A stretch of 64,000 bases of DNA from Vibrio nereis NBRC 15637 (GCF_001591105.1 NZ_BCUD01000004.1:214538-278537), one strand, 5' to 3'; counted from the first letter of the stretch, positions 52,875-62,858 are shown. Program-made: numbers and translations. Notes: generated by a model not told the origin, from the sequence alone.

Positions 52875-53340
52875 CGTTAGCTTTTTAAAAGTAAACGGCA
52901 ACATCATCGATGACATTATTGATCTCACGGTGGAAGAGTCTCAAAAACACCTCATTGCTAGCAATGCAGAGTGGCTTGCAGAGGCGAGTTTCAACGACGA
53001 TAGTGTCAGTTACGGCATTTATTTAGACGACAAGCCAGCAGGGCTCATCTCTCTTATCGATCCAAGACTACTCGACAAGTTCGATGATCACTTTCAAAAG
53101 GATCATTTGTACGTGTGGCGTGTCATGATTGACCATCGTTTTCAAGGAAAGGAATTGGGAAATCAAGCGATTAACTTTAGTAAGCGATACGCTTCCATTA
53201 TCGGTTTACAAGGCGTGTCCCTGACCACAATGGATAAAGAGGAAGGGAATGCTCTCCATATTTACCAAAAGCTCGGATTTATACCAACGGGTAGAAGACT
53301 TGATGATGAAATTGAATTAATTTTTAGCTTCAAGATATGA
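52867..53340 (+). CDS. GNAT acetyltransferase, operon partner
   Basis: 157-residue acetyltransferase with the acetyl-CoA site MIDHRFQGKELGNQAINF (Arg/Gln-x-x-Gly-x-Gly-like) and a terminal ALHIYQKLGFIPTGRRLDDEIEL, typical of SpeG/small-amine or amino acid N-acetyltransferases. The start lies within the preceding gene (8-nt overlap), so it is co-translated with the PLP enzyme and cyclodeaminase-like enzyme. It may acetylate the amino acid formed by them. Substrate unknown. Confidence 0.82.
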   Translation: MNNVSFLKVNGNIIDDIIDLTVEESQKHLIASNAEWLAEASFNDDSVSYGIYLDDKPAGLISLIDPRLLDKFDDHFQKDHLYVWRVMIDHRFQGKELGNQAINFSKRYASIIGLQGVSLTTMDKEEGNALHIYQKLGFIPTGRRLDDEIELIFSFKI

Positions 53341-53480
53341 TTTAATAATCGGTCTAGATGGTTCAATAAATTACTAATAATTAAGCCCTATGGTAAAACA
53401 TGAAGTGATTATTTTAATCTTACAATCACTCATTAATTAACACGTAAAAATAAATTTTAATTTATCAATTTGGAGAACTA

Positions 53481-53834
53481 GTGAAAAATATACTTGTATA
53501 TGCCATTTTTATTATTTTATTTTCAGGGTGTAATTATAAATATGAATCATACTCGGAATCATATACCTCAAAGATTATTAGAAACGTTGCTCTAGATATA
53601 GAATGTGTTAAAGCCTCTCTTGAGCAAAATTCTGAATTTGATCCAGTGACTAAGAGTGAAAACTCTCTGAGCACCAGTAGTTCGGATATTAATGTACAAG
53701 TAAACATGACAGAAAATGAATTGATCATTGTGTCTAAATACAAAACAGAGACTAAACAGGACAAGAACATTTATATTGTAAGTGCCCTTGGAAAGAGACT
53801 TGAACGCAGCATTATGAAAGATTGTGGTTATTAA
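53481..53834 (+). CDS. small lipoprotein of unknown function
   Basis: The GTG start at 53481 has GGAG upstream. The N-terminus NILVYAIFIILFSGCNYKYE is a lipoprotein signal with lipobox LFSGC (Cys17). The mature ~100 residues are polar, with two further Cys (IECVK, KDCGY). The DNA is very AT-rich compared with neighbours, which suggests recent acquisition. No family recognised; it is likely an outer or inner membrane-anchored periplasmic protein. It is monocistronic. Confidence 0.65.
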   Translation: MKNILVYAIFIILFSGCNYKYESYSESYTSKIIRNVALDIECVKASLEQNSEFDPVTKSENSLSTSSSDINVQVNMTENELIIVSKYKTETKQDKNIYIVSALGKRLERSIMKDCGY

Positions 53835-54211
53835 AAGTAAACATCCACCGTCTAAGTAATTACATCCTTGCTTATGAATTTCATGATCTCTATCGGCTTG
53901 TGCTTTTATAATTAACCTTATTTATTGATAACATTCTCGTATAAGCTAGTAGATTCGAATCAATATGAATACGAGTGCAAATGTGTTACTGCTGATAAGT
54001 GGATATTAGTCAAATTCAAGTAGAGTAAATGTATTACTCCCATTCGATTTCGCAAGGCTAACAAGCTTTGAGGCAAAGGTGAGTCAGAGCAGATTGTTCT
54101 GACTCGTAACTGGACAAAAGTTGCCTAGAACGGCTGTCTAAACTTTACAAGTATCAACCCCAAGTTATACGTGATTATTCTATTACGTTCTTGTTCATTC
54201 GTATCAGCACT
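53835..54211. other. 377-bp spacer without clear gene
   Basis: No coding frame is supported. GAGTCAGA (54081-54088) and TCTGACTC (54098-54105) form an 8-bp inverted repeat with a 9-nt loop, of unknown role; a small RNA is possible. A terminator follows at 54212. Confidence 0.3.
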
Positions 54212-54247
54212 AAAAAACGGCGAGACCCTGAGCCTCGCCGCTTTTTT
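54212..54247. terminator. bidirectional terminator beside the chemoreceptor gene
   Basis: CGGCGAG and CTCGCCG (54218-54224, 54234-54240) form the stem, flanked by six A on one side and C plus seven T on the other; it serves the minus-strand chemoreceptor gene. Confidence 0.85.
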
Positions 54248-54262
54248 TAACACTAACTATCA

Positions 54263-56149
54263 TTACGAAAGTTTAAACGTTGCCACCTTGTCAGTCAGTT
54301 CTTGTGCTTGCAGTTTCAGCTTGGTTGACTCTTGCGAGCTATCTTGAGTATTGACGACAAGCTCATCAGCTACATCTTTAATAGAGGTGATATTTTGCGT
54401 GATCTCACCTGTTACGTGTGTCTGCTCTTCCGCTGCTGTCGCAATTTGTGTTGCCATATCGCTGATCAACGAAACCGCTTCATGAATTTCACTCAACGCA
54501 TTCGTTGCTTGGTCTGCGTCTGATACCGACGTGTTTGCCAAGTTAGAGCTGCTATCCATTAAGCTCACCGCTCGTGTTGTGATTTGCTGAAGTGTATCAA
54601 TCGTCGCTTTGATCTCTTCTGTGGAGGCATGAGTGCGCTGTGACAGTACTCGAACTTCATCCGCTACCACGGCAAAACCGCGACCTTGCTCACCAGCGCG
54701 CGCTGCTTCGATTGCCGCGTTGAGGGCCAGCAGGTTCGTTTGCTCTGCAATACCTTGAATGGTCGAAAGGACAGTTGATATCTCTTGTGCGTGGCGATCC
54801 AACTCACTGATAACGGAGCTCGCTTCGGTAAGCTCCGTCGCCAAGCTGTTAATAGACCCCTTAGTACGTTGAACCAAAGACTGACCGTTATTCGTGCTCG
54901 TCGTTGAACCCTGCGCCGCCTCGGCTGTTTGCTCAGCATGAGAGGCGATCTCACGGGTAGCGCTCGCTAACTCTGTTACAGCCGTTGCGACCATAGTGAT
55001 CTCTTGCTGCTGTTGATGGATGTCAGAAACGGCGTTGTTAGAACGCTGCGTGTTGTTATCTGACTGCTCATTGATGAGGTGTGCTTGCTCACGAATATGA
55101 CCAATCAATTGTTGCAGGCTACCCACAAAGGTATTGAAGTTATTCGCCAAGCGGCCTACTTCATCGCCACTCTCCACTTCAATACGCTGAGTAAGATCAC
55201 CACTACCATTAGCGATCTGCTCTAGCGCTTGAGAAACGTTATTTAACGGTCTAAATAAGATGCTACACAGCAGGTTGAACAGCAGTGTACAAATGACAAC
55301 CACAATAGCTGTTGCTAACACTTGGCCCCATACCGCATCAAACAAAGGCGCTACCAAAGAACCGTAGTTGATAAGAGTTACTGTTGTTAATGCTGTTCCA
55401 TCGATTTTCTGAGCATAAAGAACATACTCTTCACCTGCGATTGAAATGAACTCATCGTGACCACTGCGTGACGCGTTTTGAATGGTACTGAAATCTAACC
55501 CCAGTTGACTAACGGGTTGGTTAAGAAGCTTAGTATCTTTATGGGTAAAGATGTTGCCCTTCTCGTTGGCAATGAACATGTAGCCATCGCCTGGAAGGAT
55601 CACTTTGTCCATGCTGTTAAGAATATCGGTGATCTCTACGTCCGCACCTAGCACCACTTGCTGACCATGTAGATTGAGCGCCTTACCCAGTGAAACAACG
55701 TTTGCGCCAGTAGCAGCGGCAACGGTTGGGTTATCCATAAAGACTTTGCTTGGGTCTGCGACAGCATTGATGTACCAACCCCACTTACGCGGATCATCAT
55801 TCCCTGGTGGTAGTACAACGCCATTCGCATTCTCTTGACTACCGTCTGGATAAGCCAAGAATACGTTGTCGAAAGCAGCTGAGTGACTAACTTGTTTTAG
55901 GTGCGTAACAATTGCGGCTTTATCTACCTCCTGAGACAGCGAAGTCAACGCACGCTCTTTTGACAGTAACCAGTCAGTCACGTATTGATTGTAAGATGCC
56001 GTTGTACTCTCAAGGCGCTGTTCAACCTCTACATCCATACGGCTTAGAGAAGCGTTAAATGAAAGTGCTTCGACCAGTAGTCCCCCGACTATGATGGCAG
56101 TACTCGCTGAAATCGCGAGTTTGTTTTTAAGTGACAGTTTCTTAAACAT
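54263..56149 (-). CDS. methyl-accepting chemotaxis protein, dCache (Mlp37-like)
   Basis: 628-residue chemoreceptor: helix 1 (~11-31), periplasmic double-Cache domain (~35-275), helix 2 (~280-302), HAMP, and a cytoplasmic signalling domain with the hairpin tip [35 protein letters not shown]. In the distal Cache module, DPRKWGWY and GADVEI supply the Arg-Trp-Tyr and Asp seen in amino-acid-binding dCache receptors; the sequence resembles Vibrio cholerae Mlp37 (serine, taurine and other amino acids). It is a single gene with its own terminator. Confidence 0.9.
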   Translation of the reverse strand: MFKKLSLKNKLAISASTAIIVGGLLVEALSFNASLSRMDVEVEQRLESTTASYNQYVTDWLLSKERALTSLSQEVDKAAIVTHLKQVSHSAAFDNVFLAYPDGSQENANGVVLPPGNDDPRKWGWYINAVADPSKVFMDNPTVAAATGANVVSLGKALNLHGQQVVLGADVEITDILNSMDKVILPGDGYMFIANEKGNIFTHKDTKLLNQPVSQLGLDFSTIQNASRSGHDEFISIAGEEYVLYAQKIDGTALTTVTLINYGSLVAPLFDAVWGQVLATAIVVVICTLLFNLLCSILFRPLNNVSQALEQIANGSGDLTQRIEVESGDEVGRLANNFNTFVGSLQQLIGHIREQAHLINEQSDNNTQRSNNAVSDIHQQQQEITMVATAVTELASATREIASHAEQTAEAAQGSTTSTNNGQSLVQRTKGSINSLATELTEASSVISELDRHAQEISTVLSTIQGIAEQTNLLALNAAIEAARAGEQGRGFAVVADEVRVLSQRTHASTEEIKATIDTLQQITTRAVSLMDSSSNLANTSVSDADQATNALSEIHEAVSLISDMATQIATAAEEQTHVTGEITQNITSIKDVADELVVNTQDSSQESTKLKLQAQELTDKVATFKLS

Positions 56150-56521
56150 TGGAAACCTTATTTAGTGTTATATTCAGTTTAAAATGGAGCAAGCGAAAAG
56201 TGGTGTAAATATAATTTCAAAGCGTGAATTAAATAATGACCGAAGTCTAGTTTTTAAAGTTGTCGCGCTCAAATATTCATAAAAATGTCACCAAACGGAA
56301 TCCAATTCACAATATTTATGTTGTTGAGTAATCCTATAAACCTACCAATGATCTGCCGCATTGAACCCAGCTGCATACTGGGATTGACCAATAATTTTAC
56401 CAACGGTTCGACGGTTAAAGATGCGCTAGCCAGCCAATCGCCATACTGAGTAGCAGTGGTATTATTGCTCAACCGTCACTCCCTCAAAACCTACGCTGTA
56501 TACCAATGCAACTATAGGTGC
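56150..56521. other. spacer with a possible gene remnant
   Basis: A minus-strand frame at 56269-56472 reads YGDWLASASLTVEPLVKLLV and NPSMQLGSMRQIIGRFIGLL with protein-like composition, but it has only a TTG start and no convincing ribosome site. It could be a decayed gene fragment; I could not assign it. Nothing else is seen in the 372 bp. Confidence 0.25.
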
Positions 56522-57643
56522 TCATTGTTTACGTAGCAATGTTGCCAGCACTGCTAATGCACTACATGCCATAAGTACAACACCCAATTGTTGAACCACA
56601 CCAGCGAGAGCTAAGCCTCCACCAATCATTAGGTAATACATCAGCCCAAATAATGCGCCCGCACTACCCGCTTGCTGTTTATAGTCAGATAAAGCAGTAC
56701 TCAGTACATTTGGGATAGCAATACCAAAAGAAATCACCACTAACATCATTGGTGCAACAAACCAGATGGAGCCCTGCATAATATAGACACCGACAGCGCC
56801 CGCTGCTAACTGCATCACTGATACCCATAATAGAGTGCGTTGCGACACTTTTTTAGAAAGTAGGGCCTTGTTTAAGTAACTGCCTAATAACGTGCCTAAA
56901 CCCAAGGCAATGCCGCTGTAGCCAAATTGATCGGATCCAAAGCCTAATTCTGAAAAAGTGAATGCGCCGAGCTGATAGTAAGAAAACAATGCAATGTTGT
57001 ATAACGCAACCAGCAAGGCTGATAACCAAATTTTGGAATCTTTTAGTATACGAGCACTTAAGGCTCCTAGCCGTATTGGATGCTTTTCTTTCTGTGTTTC
57101 AGGCAACTTAAACAGGTTATATACGAATAGTAATAACGCCATTACAAATAATGCTAAGAAGACATAGTGATATCCACCAGCTAAAGTCAGTTGACCACCC
57201 AATAGCATCCCAAGCACAGGGCTGATTGAGATACCCATTCCCATTAGGCTGAACACTTTACTTAGCTCATCACCATTAAACGCATCACGCAGCATGGTTT
57301 GAGTTACCACAGAGCCAACAGCTATTCCAAATGCGCTTAATGCTCGGGCGAACATAATGATAATGAAGTTGTCTGTTTGCATTGCGAGCAATGAAGCACA
57401 AGCATAAATAAACAAACCGATAATCATTGCTGGTCGCCTACCCCATTTATCCGCCAATATCCCCCAAACAAAGACACCAATAGCAAATGCAGAAAAGTAA
57501 ATTGACAGTGTCTGTGCTGCTTGCGCATCAGTGACAGAGAATGAACGAGCAATGGAGCTCAAAGCTGGGCTATAGATGGTTTCAACAATTTGCGGAAACA
57601 TCAGCATCACCACCATCAGCCATAAAGAAGGTTTGGTATTCAT
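56522..57643 (-). CDS. MFS drug efflux transporter (Bcr/CflA/EmrD-like)
   Basis: Twelve-helix transporter of 373 residues, DHA1 class: motif A GILADKWGRRPAMIIGLF between helices 2 and 3, and motif C-like GISISPVLGMLLGGQL. It is somewhat short, with a brief C-terminus. It is divergent from an AraC regulator across 99 bp, the common layout of a locally controlled efflux pump. Substrate unknown. Confidence 0.85.
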   Translation of the reverse strand: MNTKPSLWLMVVMLMFPQIVETIYSPALSSIARSFSVTDAQAAQTLSIYFSAFAIGVFVWGILADKWGRRPAMIIGLFIYACASLLAMQTDNFIIIMFARALSAFGIAVGSVVTQTMLRDAFNGDELSKVFSLMGMGISISPVLGMLLGGQLTLAGGYHYVFLALFVMALLLFVYNLFKLPETQKEKHPIRLGALSARILKDSKIWLSALLVALYNIALFSYYQLGAFTFSELGFGSDQFGYSGIALGLGTLLGSYLNKALLSKKVSQRTLLWVSVMQLAAGAVGVYIMQGSIWFVAPMMLVVISFGIAIPNVLSTALSDYKQQAGSAGALFGLMYYLMIGGGLALAGVVQQLGVVLMACSALAVLATLLRKQ

Positions 57644-57742
57644 CTAGAGTTCTCGTTATGAATTAACTTGGCGCGCAGTATAAATGAGGCTACTCTTCGC
57701 CTATTAACAACATAACAACCAAAAACATCAAGATTCGGACAA

Positions 57743-58522
57743 ATGGCAATTATCGATGAACAAACCCAATTTGACCCTGATGGCTTGACCGCTAGTGTTG
57801 TAGGGATAGCGGCTGACGTAGGAAAACACGATTCAGGCATGCATCAACATAAAAAAGGTCAATTACTTTTTGCCTCTCAAGGGTGTATGAGCTTTGCGCT
57901 AGAAAACTCCATCTGCATTTTGCCACCCACAAAAGCGGTTTGGATTCCACCATCTATCCCACACCGTGCAATGATGACGAATGTCGTGGCTTACCGCTCC
58001 CTATACTTCGACTGCAAGGCGTTTAAGTGTCCCAATAATATTGAAGTAATCGAAGTAAATGCTCTGCTAAAGGCGCTAATTGATAAAATGTCTCTATGGC
58101 CGTGGGATAAAGCTGAAGCAGAAATGGCAAATACAACAACGCTTTTTTGGGAGGAGTTTTACGCAGCTAAACACCACTCTTTCCAACTACCCTTGCCATC
58201 AAATCGTCGATTTAGACATTTCCGTGAACTTGTAATGCAAGAGTCTTTTTTAGCGCCAGATCTTACCTCTGTTGCCGATGCCATAGGCGCAAGCACTAAA
58301 ACCGTGACACGACTATTTAAAGCTGAAACGGGCATGACCTATCAAGAGTGGAGACAGCAATGGCGCTTATTAAAAGCGATTGAATTACTGTCTAGGGAGA
58401 TGCAGGTTAATGACGTTTCCCATTGGTTGGGCTTCTCTTCCGACAGTGCCTTTATCGCTTTCTTCAAGAAACAGACAGGACAGACACCACTAAGTTTTAT
58501 GAAATACCAATACCAACCTTAG
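57743..58522 (+). CDS. AraC-family regulator with N-terminal cupin
   Basis: 259 residues. The N-terminal cupin contains HQHKKGQLLFASQGCMSF and PPSIPHRAMM; the C-terminal double HTH reads LTSVADAIGASTKTVTRLFK, then YQEWRQQWRLLKAIELLSRE and LGFSSDSAFIAFFKKQTGQTPLSF. The subgroup matches regulators adjacent to MFS pumps. It is divergent from the MFS gene, its likely target. A degenerate copy of part of its HTH region lies at 60282. Confidence 0.9.
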   Translation: MAIIDEQTQFDPDGLTASVVGIAADVGKHDSGMHQHKKGQLLFASQGCMSFALENSICILPPTKAVWIPPSIPHRAMMTNVVAYRSLYFDCKAFKCPNNIEVIEVNALLKALIDKMSLWPWDKAEAEMANTTTLFWEEFYAAKHHSFQLPLPSNRRFRHFRELVMQESFLAPDLTSVADAIGASTKTVTRLFKAETGMTYQEWRQQWRLLKAIELLSREMQVNDVSHWLGFSSDSAFIAFFKKQTGQTPLSFMKYQYQP

Positions 58523-58736
58523 CTCTGGTATAGCAAATCCAGAGGTATGATTTATTACTCTAAATAAATTTGGGGCCTTTCGTGTCAAAAATGCCGACTG
58601 TAACAGTTCTGGACTGAAGCGAGTTAGTGTCTTTGATAAATCAGTAACTAGCCAATAATGCTAAGTCATTCAAAGTTACTTAAATGACTATCTAGTATTG
58701 ATAAGGCAGAGGCCAATAGACCATTTTTTAAGTGAA

Positions 58737-60110
58737 CTATGCAGGTTTATCCGCTCTCTTTTCTTGGTACATGCTTTTATCTGCTTTTGACAATAGGTCA
58801 TTAATTACAGATGGGTCAGCTTTACTACTGTAGCTACAATATCCAATACTGAGTGATAGCGGTATTTTGTGCTCATTCCACTGAAAAACATGCTGCTTTA
58901 CGGCGGAATGTATGTTTTGAATAATCAGCTCTACATCCTTTGGATTTGTGGAGCGTTGCAAAACCACAATGAACTCATCCCCACCGACTCGCGAAATAAA
59001 ATCTGATGAGCGTAAGCTATGGGTTAGTAATGATGCGATATGTTTCAAGACCTCATCACCCGCCTCATGCCCTAGTGAGTCATTAATTGCCTTAAACTTG
59101 TTTAAATCGATGTTTAAGATTGTGAGACTTACAAAGGTATCTTTTCGAGACATTACACGGTTAAGTTCATTGAATAAATACCGCCTATTAGGCAGTTTTG
59201 TTAATTCATCATGTAAAGATAGGTTATGAACCCGTACGTAGTTTTTGATGAGGAACAAAATCAACACATAGAAAACACTGAATGTTGCCCAGCCTAGAGC
59301 AGTAAATAGAACGTCAAACCGATAAATACTCTCTAATTGTTCAATATCTGTATACTTAGCAAACAAAGTCCAGTTACCACTAGGTAGGTAGATAGGATAG
59401 CTGACGTCATAATCCGTTAAAACGTTTTCATCGCCTTCTATCAGTTGATCGTTTTGATGGCCAGTTACTGCAATAGTCGCGCCTTTCAAAGAGTGAAGGT
59501 TAGATTGCTCAATTAATTTTTGGTAGTCGATGACAACACTCAGACCGCCCCAATACTCCATGTTTTGCGGTGTATCTGTAAATATTGGATACCTAGCGAT
59601 CAGTGCTGTCCCCCCCTGCACGAGTTCGAGTGGCCCTGCGATATATACGTTTTTTCGCTGTTTAGCGAGCTGAACCGTTCGGTATTGATTAGGAACGGTG
59701 CGGAAATCTAACCCAATTGCTTTTTCATTACCTTCCAAAGGGTACACATGAGAGATTATGTCATTGGGCGCTAGGCCTATGTTTCGTACAAGATTTGCTT
59801 TGGACAAAAATTGTTCAGAAACAAAATTCCAGTTCTTCATTGCAAACTCAGGGTCAAGCGCAACTACCGAGGCAAAACTGTCGGCTAGATAGGTATCACG
59901 ATAGACATTCGCTTCAATACTATATCGAACTAAAGCCAGCTCATGTTGAATAACTTCTCTCGTTTGCTGAGCCTGCCTAGTGATAAATCCATCAGTTATT
60001 AGACTAATAATAGTATGAGAAATGAATAGATATACCATGGTCAACAAAGTGAAATACCATGGTTTAATCTTGTAAGTCCTGAAAAACACTATTCTATGAG
60101 CCCTATCCAA
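58737..60110 (-). CDS. membrane diguanylate cyclase with CHASE domain
   Basis: 457 residues: helix 1 (~18-40), a periplasmic CHASE sensor (signature HVYPLEGNEKAIGLDFRTVPNQ), helix 2 (~270-293), then a GGDEF domain. The active site SRVGGDEFIVVL is intact, and RSSD five residues upstream is a product-inhibition (I) site, so it should make c-di-GMP under feedback control. No EAL domain. A single gene. It probably links an extracellular small-molecule cue to biofilm or motility. Confidence 0.9.
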   Translation of the reverse strand: MDRAHRIVFFRTYKIKPWYFTLLTMVYLFISHTIISLITDGFITRQAQQTREVIQHELALVRYSIEANVYRDTYLADSFASVVALDPEFAMKNWNFVSEQFLSKANLVRNIGLAPNDIISHVYPLEGNEKAIGLDFRTVPNQYRTVQLAKQRKNVYIAGPLELVQGGTALIARYPIFTDTPQNMEYWGGLSVVIDYQKLIEQSNLHSLKGATIAVTGHQNDQLIEGDENVLTDYDVSYPIYLPSGNWTLFAKYTDIEQLESIYRFDVLFTALGWATFSVFYVLILFLIKNYVRVHNLSLHDELTKLPNRRYLFNELNRVMSRKDTFVSLTILNIDLNKFKAINDSLGHEAGDEVLKHIASLLTHSLRSSDFISRVGGDEFIVVLQRSTNPKDVELIIQNIHSAVKQHVFQWNEHKIPLSLSIGYCSYSSKADPSVINDLLSKADKSMYQEKRADKPA

Positions 60111-60281
60111 AGTTTAGAACCGTAATGACATAGTAGACATACTTGAGTAAAGAAATTAGCCAGTTAGCGCAATATCGTGACATTAGGCCTTGTGAAGACA
60201 GGATTTTTTATCATAAATCGGCTTTAGCTCATTGATTGGAAAACTGGTACATGTAGAGATCCATCAACTACGCATTTTTGC

Positions 60282-60390
60282 GCACCCAATCTTACCTCCA
60301 TTGCCAATTTTGTTGGCGAAAGCGCCGAGATCGTCACACGGCTATTCAAAGCTAAACCGTTTAAACTAATTGCTGATACCTATCAATCTA
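60282..60390 (+). pseudogene. fragment of an AraC-family gene (first HTH)
   Basis: The frame from 60282 reads APNLTSIANFVGESAEIVTR then LFKAKP, aligning with APDLTSVADAIGASTKTVTR-LFKAET of the intact regulator at 57743-58522. After a short insertion, ACCTATCAA matches its next conserved step. Both ends are lost, so it is a decayed partial duplicate or related gene. Confidence 0.75.
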
Positions 60391-60414
60391 ATAGAAAACA
60401 ACGCATTCCCTTTT

Positions 60415-60429
60415 TGATAATGATTATCA
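60415..60429. promoter_or_regulatory. perfect 7-1-7 Fur box
   Basis: TGATAAT-G-ATTATCA matches the 7-1-7 Fur consensus (TGATAATNATTATCA) at every fixed position and lies 46 nt before the DUF2061 gene, where Fur would block RNA polymerase. This implies iron repression of that gene. Confidence 0.75.
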
Positions 60430-60474
60430 ATAATATTCCTATAGAAACCAAATACGGTTGATGAGGAAAGAACA

Positions 60475-60861
60475 ATGATTAAGACAATCACTTTTGCGGC
60501 TATTCACTTTACCATCGCAACCTTAGTTGCATTCACGCTGACCGGCGATTTTTTACTAGGTAGCTTGATTGCAATGATTGAACCTACAATCAATATGGGT
60601 GCTTTTTATATTCACGAGAAGGTTTGGCAAAAAGTACCAGTACTAAAGCGCCATCAAGCAAAGACACAAGTGAAAACCGCAAGTTTTGCCGTTATCCATT
60701 TTAGTGTTGCATTTACAGTCACTTACTTACTGACTGGAGACGCGTTCATTGGTGGCTTAATGGCAACGGTGGAGCCGGCGATTAACTCTGTTGCCTACTT
60801 CTTCCACGAAAAAGTATGGCTGCGCAAAACAAACCATTCCAACAACTTAGTGTGTGCTTAA
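60475..60861 (+). CDS. tandem DUF2061 membrane protein
   Basis: 128 residues formed by two homologous halves: TFAAIHFTIATLVAFTLTGD...AMIEPTINMGAFYIHEKVW and SFAVIHFSVAFTVTYLLTGD...ATVEPAINSVAYFFHEKVW. Each half has two hydrophobic helices with conserved His and Glu-Pro, typical of DUF2061. Function unknown. The start follows GAGGAAAGAACA. A perfect Fur box lies 46 nt upstream, so expression should rise on iron limitation. Membrane His/Glu residues could bind metal, but this is speculation. Confidence 0.85.
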   Translation: MIKTITFAAIHFTIATLVAFTLTGDFLLGSLIAMIEPTINMGAFYIHEKVWQKVPVLKRHQAKTQVKTASFAVIHFSVAFTVTYLLTGDAFIGGLMATVEPAINSVAYFFHEKVWLRKTNHSNNLVCA

Positions 60862-60889
60862 CCCGTCTTATTTTACTTTCCTTTCATCA

Positions 60890-60913
60890 AAAAGCCTCTC
60901 AACAGAGGCTTTT
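60890..60913. terminator. terminator of the DUF2061 gene
   Basis: AAAAGCCTCT-CAAC-AGAGGCTTTT, a perfect 10-bp stem ending in a T run, 28 nt after the stop. Confidence 0.88.
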
Positions 60914-61070
60914 AACGGTGCATAGTGCGGCTCAATTTCCATCGAACCTACGGGCTTCTGTTCATTCAAGCTTCTAAAATATAGGTTGAGACAAGGCGTA
61001 AAACCTGTCTGTACAAGCGATCTCATCAAAGCTGAAATCGTTAGACTCTGTTTGTAGTTAGGAGATTGAT

Positions 61071-61592
61071 ATGAGGCTATTTTTCTCACTGACATTTGAT
61101 AATGCGACCAAACGTGATTTGGCGACTTACCAGGAGTTGCTGTGTGCCCATGGATATAACGGGCGAAATACGCGTCAAGATAACCTTCATCTCACACTGG
61201 CTTTTATTGGTGAATGTACAGATGAACACCAGCAGAAGCTCATCGATATATTGCATCAACTGCATTCAGGGTGTGACACTTTGCGCATTGATCGTTTGGG
61301 ATCATTTCGACAAAAACGAAGTCATTTGATTTGGTTAGGGTTCGGAAATAATCGAGCATTGATGAGAGTACAAAGAGAGCTTAACAGTGCGTTAAAATCG
61401 CAAAACTTTCCTAGCGAATCAAAAAATTATACGCCACACATCACTCTTTTACGCCACGCAATCGGCCACGCTTCATTAAAAGAGATCCACATTAAACCGC
61501 GAAACATCCATGTTCACTCCATTGCGTTGATGGAAAGCGTCTACCGAGAAAACAAGTTGGTTTATCACGTAGTAGATGAGATTGTGCAGTAA
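61071..61592 (+). CDS. thpR: RNA 2',3'-cyclic phosphodiesterase ThpR (2H family)
   Basis: 173-residue 2H phosphoesterase hydrolysing 2',3'-cyclic phosphate RNA ends to 2'-phosphate, also known as LigT. The two catalytic motifs are His40-Leu-Thr-Leu (NLHLTLAFIGE) and His123-Ile-Thr-Leu (PHITLLRH). The start at 61071 has AGGAG seven bases upstream. It is a single gene, convergent with rsgA; a GCGCCTG...CAGGCGC hairpin (61631-61662) lies between them. Confidence 0.92.
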   Translation: MRLFFSLTFDNATKRDLATYQELLCAHGYNGRNTRQDNLHLTLAFIGECTDEHQQKLIDILHQLHSGCDTLRIDRLGSFRQKRSHLIWLGFGNNRALMRVQRELNSALKSQNFPSESKNYTPHITLLRHAIGHASLKEIHIKPRNIHVHSIALMESVYRENKLVYHVVDEIVQ

Positions 61593-61630
61593 TAATGTCG
61601 AGTTGAGACTTACCATAATCATTGCAATAT

Positions 61631-61662
61631 GCGCCTGCTGACTTTCAAGAGAATACAGGCGC
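61631..61662 (+). terminator. probable terminator of thpR
   Basis: GCGCCTG and CAGGCGC with an 18-nt loop, followed by TTTGTT. Confidence 0.5.
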
Positions 61663-61725
61663 TTTGTTAGTATCGTGGTGGAGTGCTCACACCAAAGAAT
61701 GAGCACCCCTTATCTCATTAGCTCG

Positions 61726-62769
61726 TTAATACCCCTTCTTCATCAAGCGTTTTTCAGACACGATTAAGCGATTAGATTTGCCAATTTGTTTAAATCTGGC
61801 TCGTTGCTCATGCAGCGCGGTACTATTTCTTTGTTGCTCTCGGAGCAGCTTAAAATAGTTTTTCAGCCTGCGCTCGTCGATTTCTCCCGTTTCAAGGGCA
61901 TGTATGATCGCGCAGCCTGGCTCGCTTTGATGTTGACAATCACTGAATCGACATGAGCTGCTTAGCACCTCAATATCGGCAAAGGTTTCACTTACCCCTA
62001 TTTCGCAATCGGCAATCTGCAACTCCCGCATCCCTGGGGTATCAATCAGCACCCCGCCAGACGGCATAAAGTGCAGCGATCGCGACGTCGTGGTGTGGCG
62101 TCCCTTGCTGTCATCTTCGCGAATCGAACCCGTTTCCTGAATCGACTTGCCCATCAGGGTATTGATCAGGGTTGACTTCCCTACCCCAGATGAGCCCATA
62201 AAGGCGACGGTTTTCCCTGTTTTGCACCATGTGCTTAATACAGCGCAACAGGTTGAGTCCAGAGCATTGACGACTTCGATCATCAGCATCGGATCAATCG
62301 CCTGAACGGCCGCACGTTTATCATCGCTGTCTTGGCACAAATCGGCTTTGGTCAGCACGACTACAGGTTCGACACTGTATTCATGAGCCAGTGCGAGGTA
62401 GCGTTCAACCCGACTAAGGTTAAAGTCATCATTAAGCGAGCTAACAATAAACAAAGTGTCGACGTTGGCGGCGATATACTGCTCGGCTACTTTGCTTCCG
62501 GGCGCCCGACGGCTGAATAACGAGGTTCGCTCCAGTTGCCGGATAAACAGATGATCGTGATCGAGTAAGATCCAGTCACCAACCGTCATCATGGGCAATT
62601 TGTGATGAATGGGCAGGTGAATCTCGCCGTTTTCCATCTGAACCGTATACCCACTGCGATGATGTGCCAGTACACGACCGATGATCGCGGTTTCTAAATC
62701 TTCAAGTGTCAGTTGTTGTTGAAATACAGGTTGCCAACCAAGTTGGTTGAGTGTAATTGCTGAATTCAT
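61726..62769 (-). CDS. rsgA: ribosome small-subunit GTPase RsgA (YjeQ)
   Basis: Circularly permuted GTPase that checks 30S maturation. An N-terminal OB-fold (~25-85) is followed by G4 LTKADLC (139-145), G1 GSSGVGKST (192-200), G3 DTPGMREL (~243-250) and a zinc knuckle with Cys273, Cys278, His280 and Cys286. 347 residues. It may be a second copy, as many vibrios also carry one near orn/psd. A short ORF and an inverted repeat lie upstream and could form a leader. Confidence 0.9.
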   Translation of the reverse strand: MNSAITLNQLGWQPVFQQQLTLEDLETAIIGRVLAHHRSGYTVQMENGEIHLPIHHKLPMMTVGDWILLDHDHLFIRQLERTSLFSRRAPGSKVAEQYIAANVDTLFIVSSLNDDFNLSRVERYLALAHEYSVEPVVVLTKADLCQDSDDKRAAVQAIDPMLMIEVVNALDSTCCAVLSTWCKTGKTVAFMGSSGVGKSTLINTLMGKSIQETGSIREDDSKGRHTTTSRSLHFMPSGGVLIDTPGMRELQIADCEIGVSETFADIEVLSSSCRFSDCQHQSEPGCAIIHALETGEIDERRLKNYFKLLREQQRNSTALHEQRARFKQIGKSNRLIVSEKRLMKKGY

Positions 62770-62858
62770 TGCTTTTCCCTACGCATGCAGAATCGCGTTG
62801 CAAAACGCTCTGCGCGCAATCAACAGAAAATATGAGGGTCAAATGAATAGGCATAGAC

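Noticed and set aside
54056..54180. Possible integron attC-like site (CTAACAAG with a nearby inverted repeat)
   Set aside because: No matching GTTRRRY partner at the other end and no integrase or cassette array nearby.
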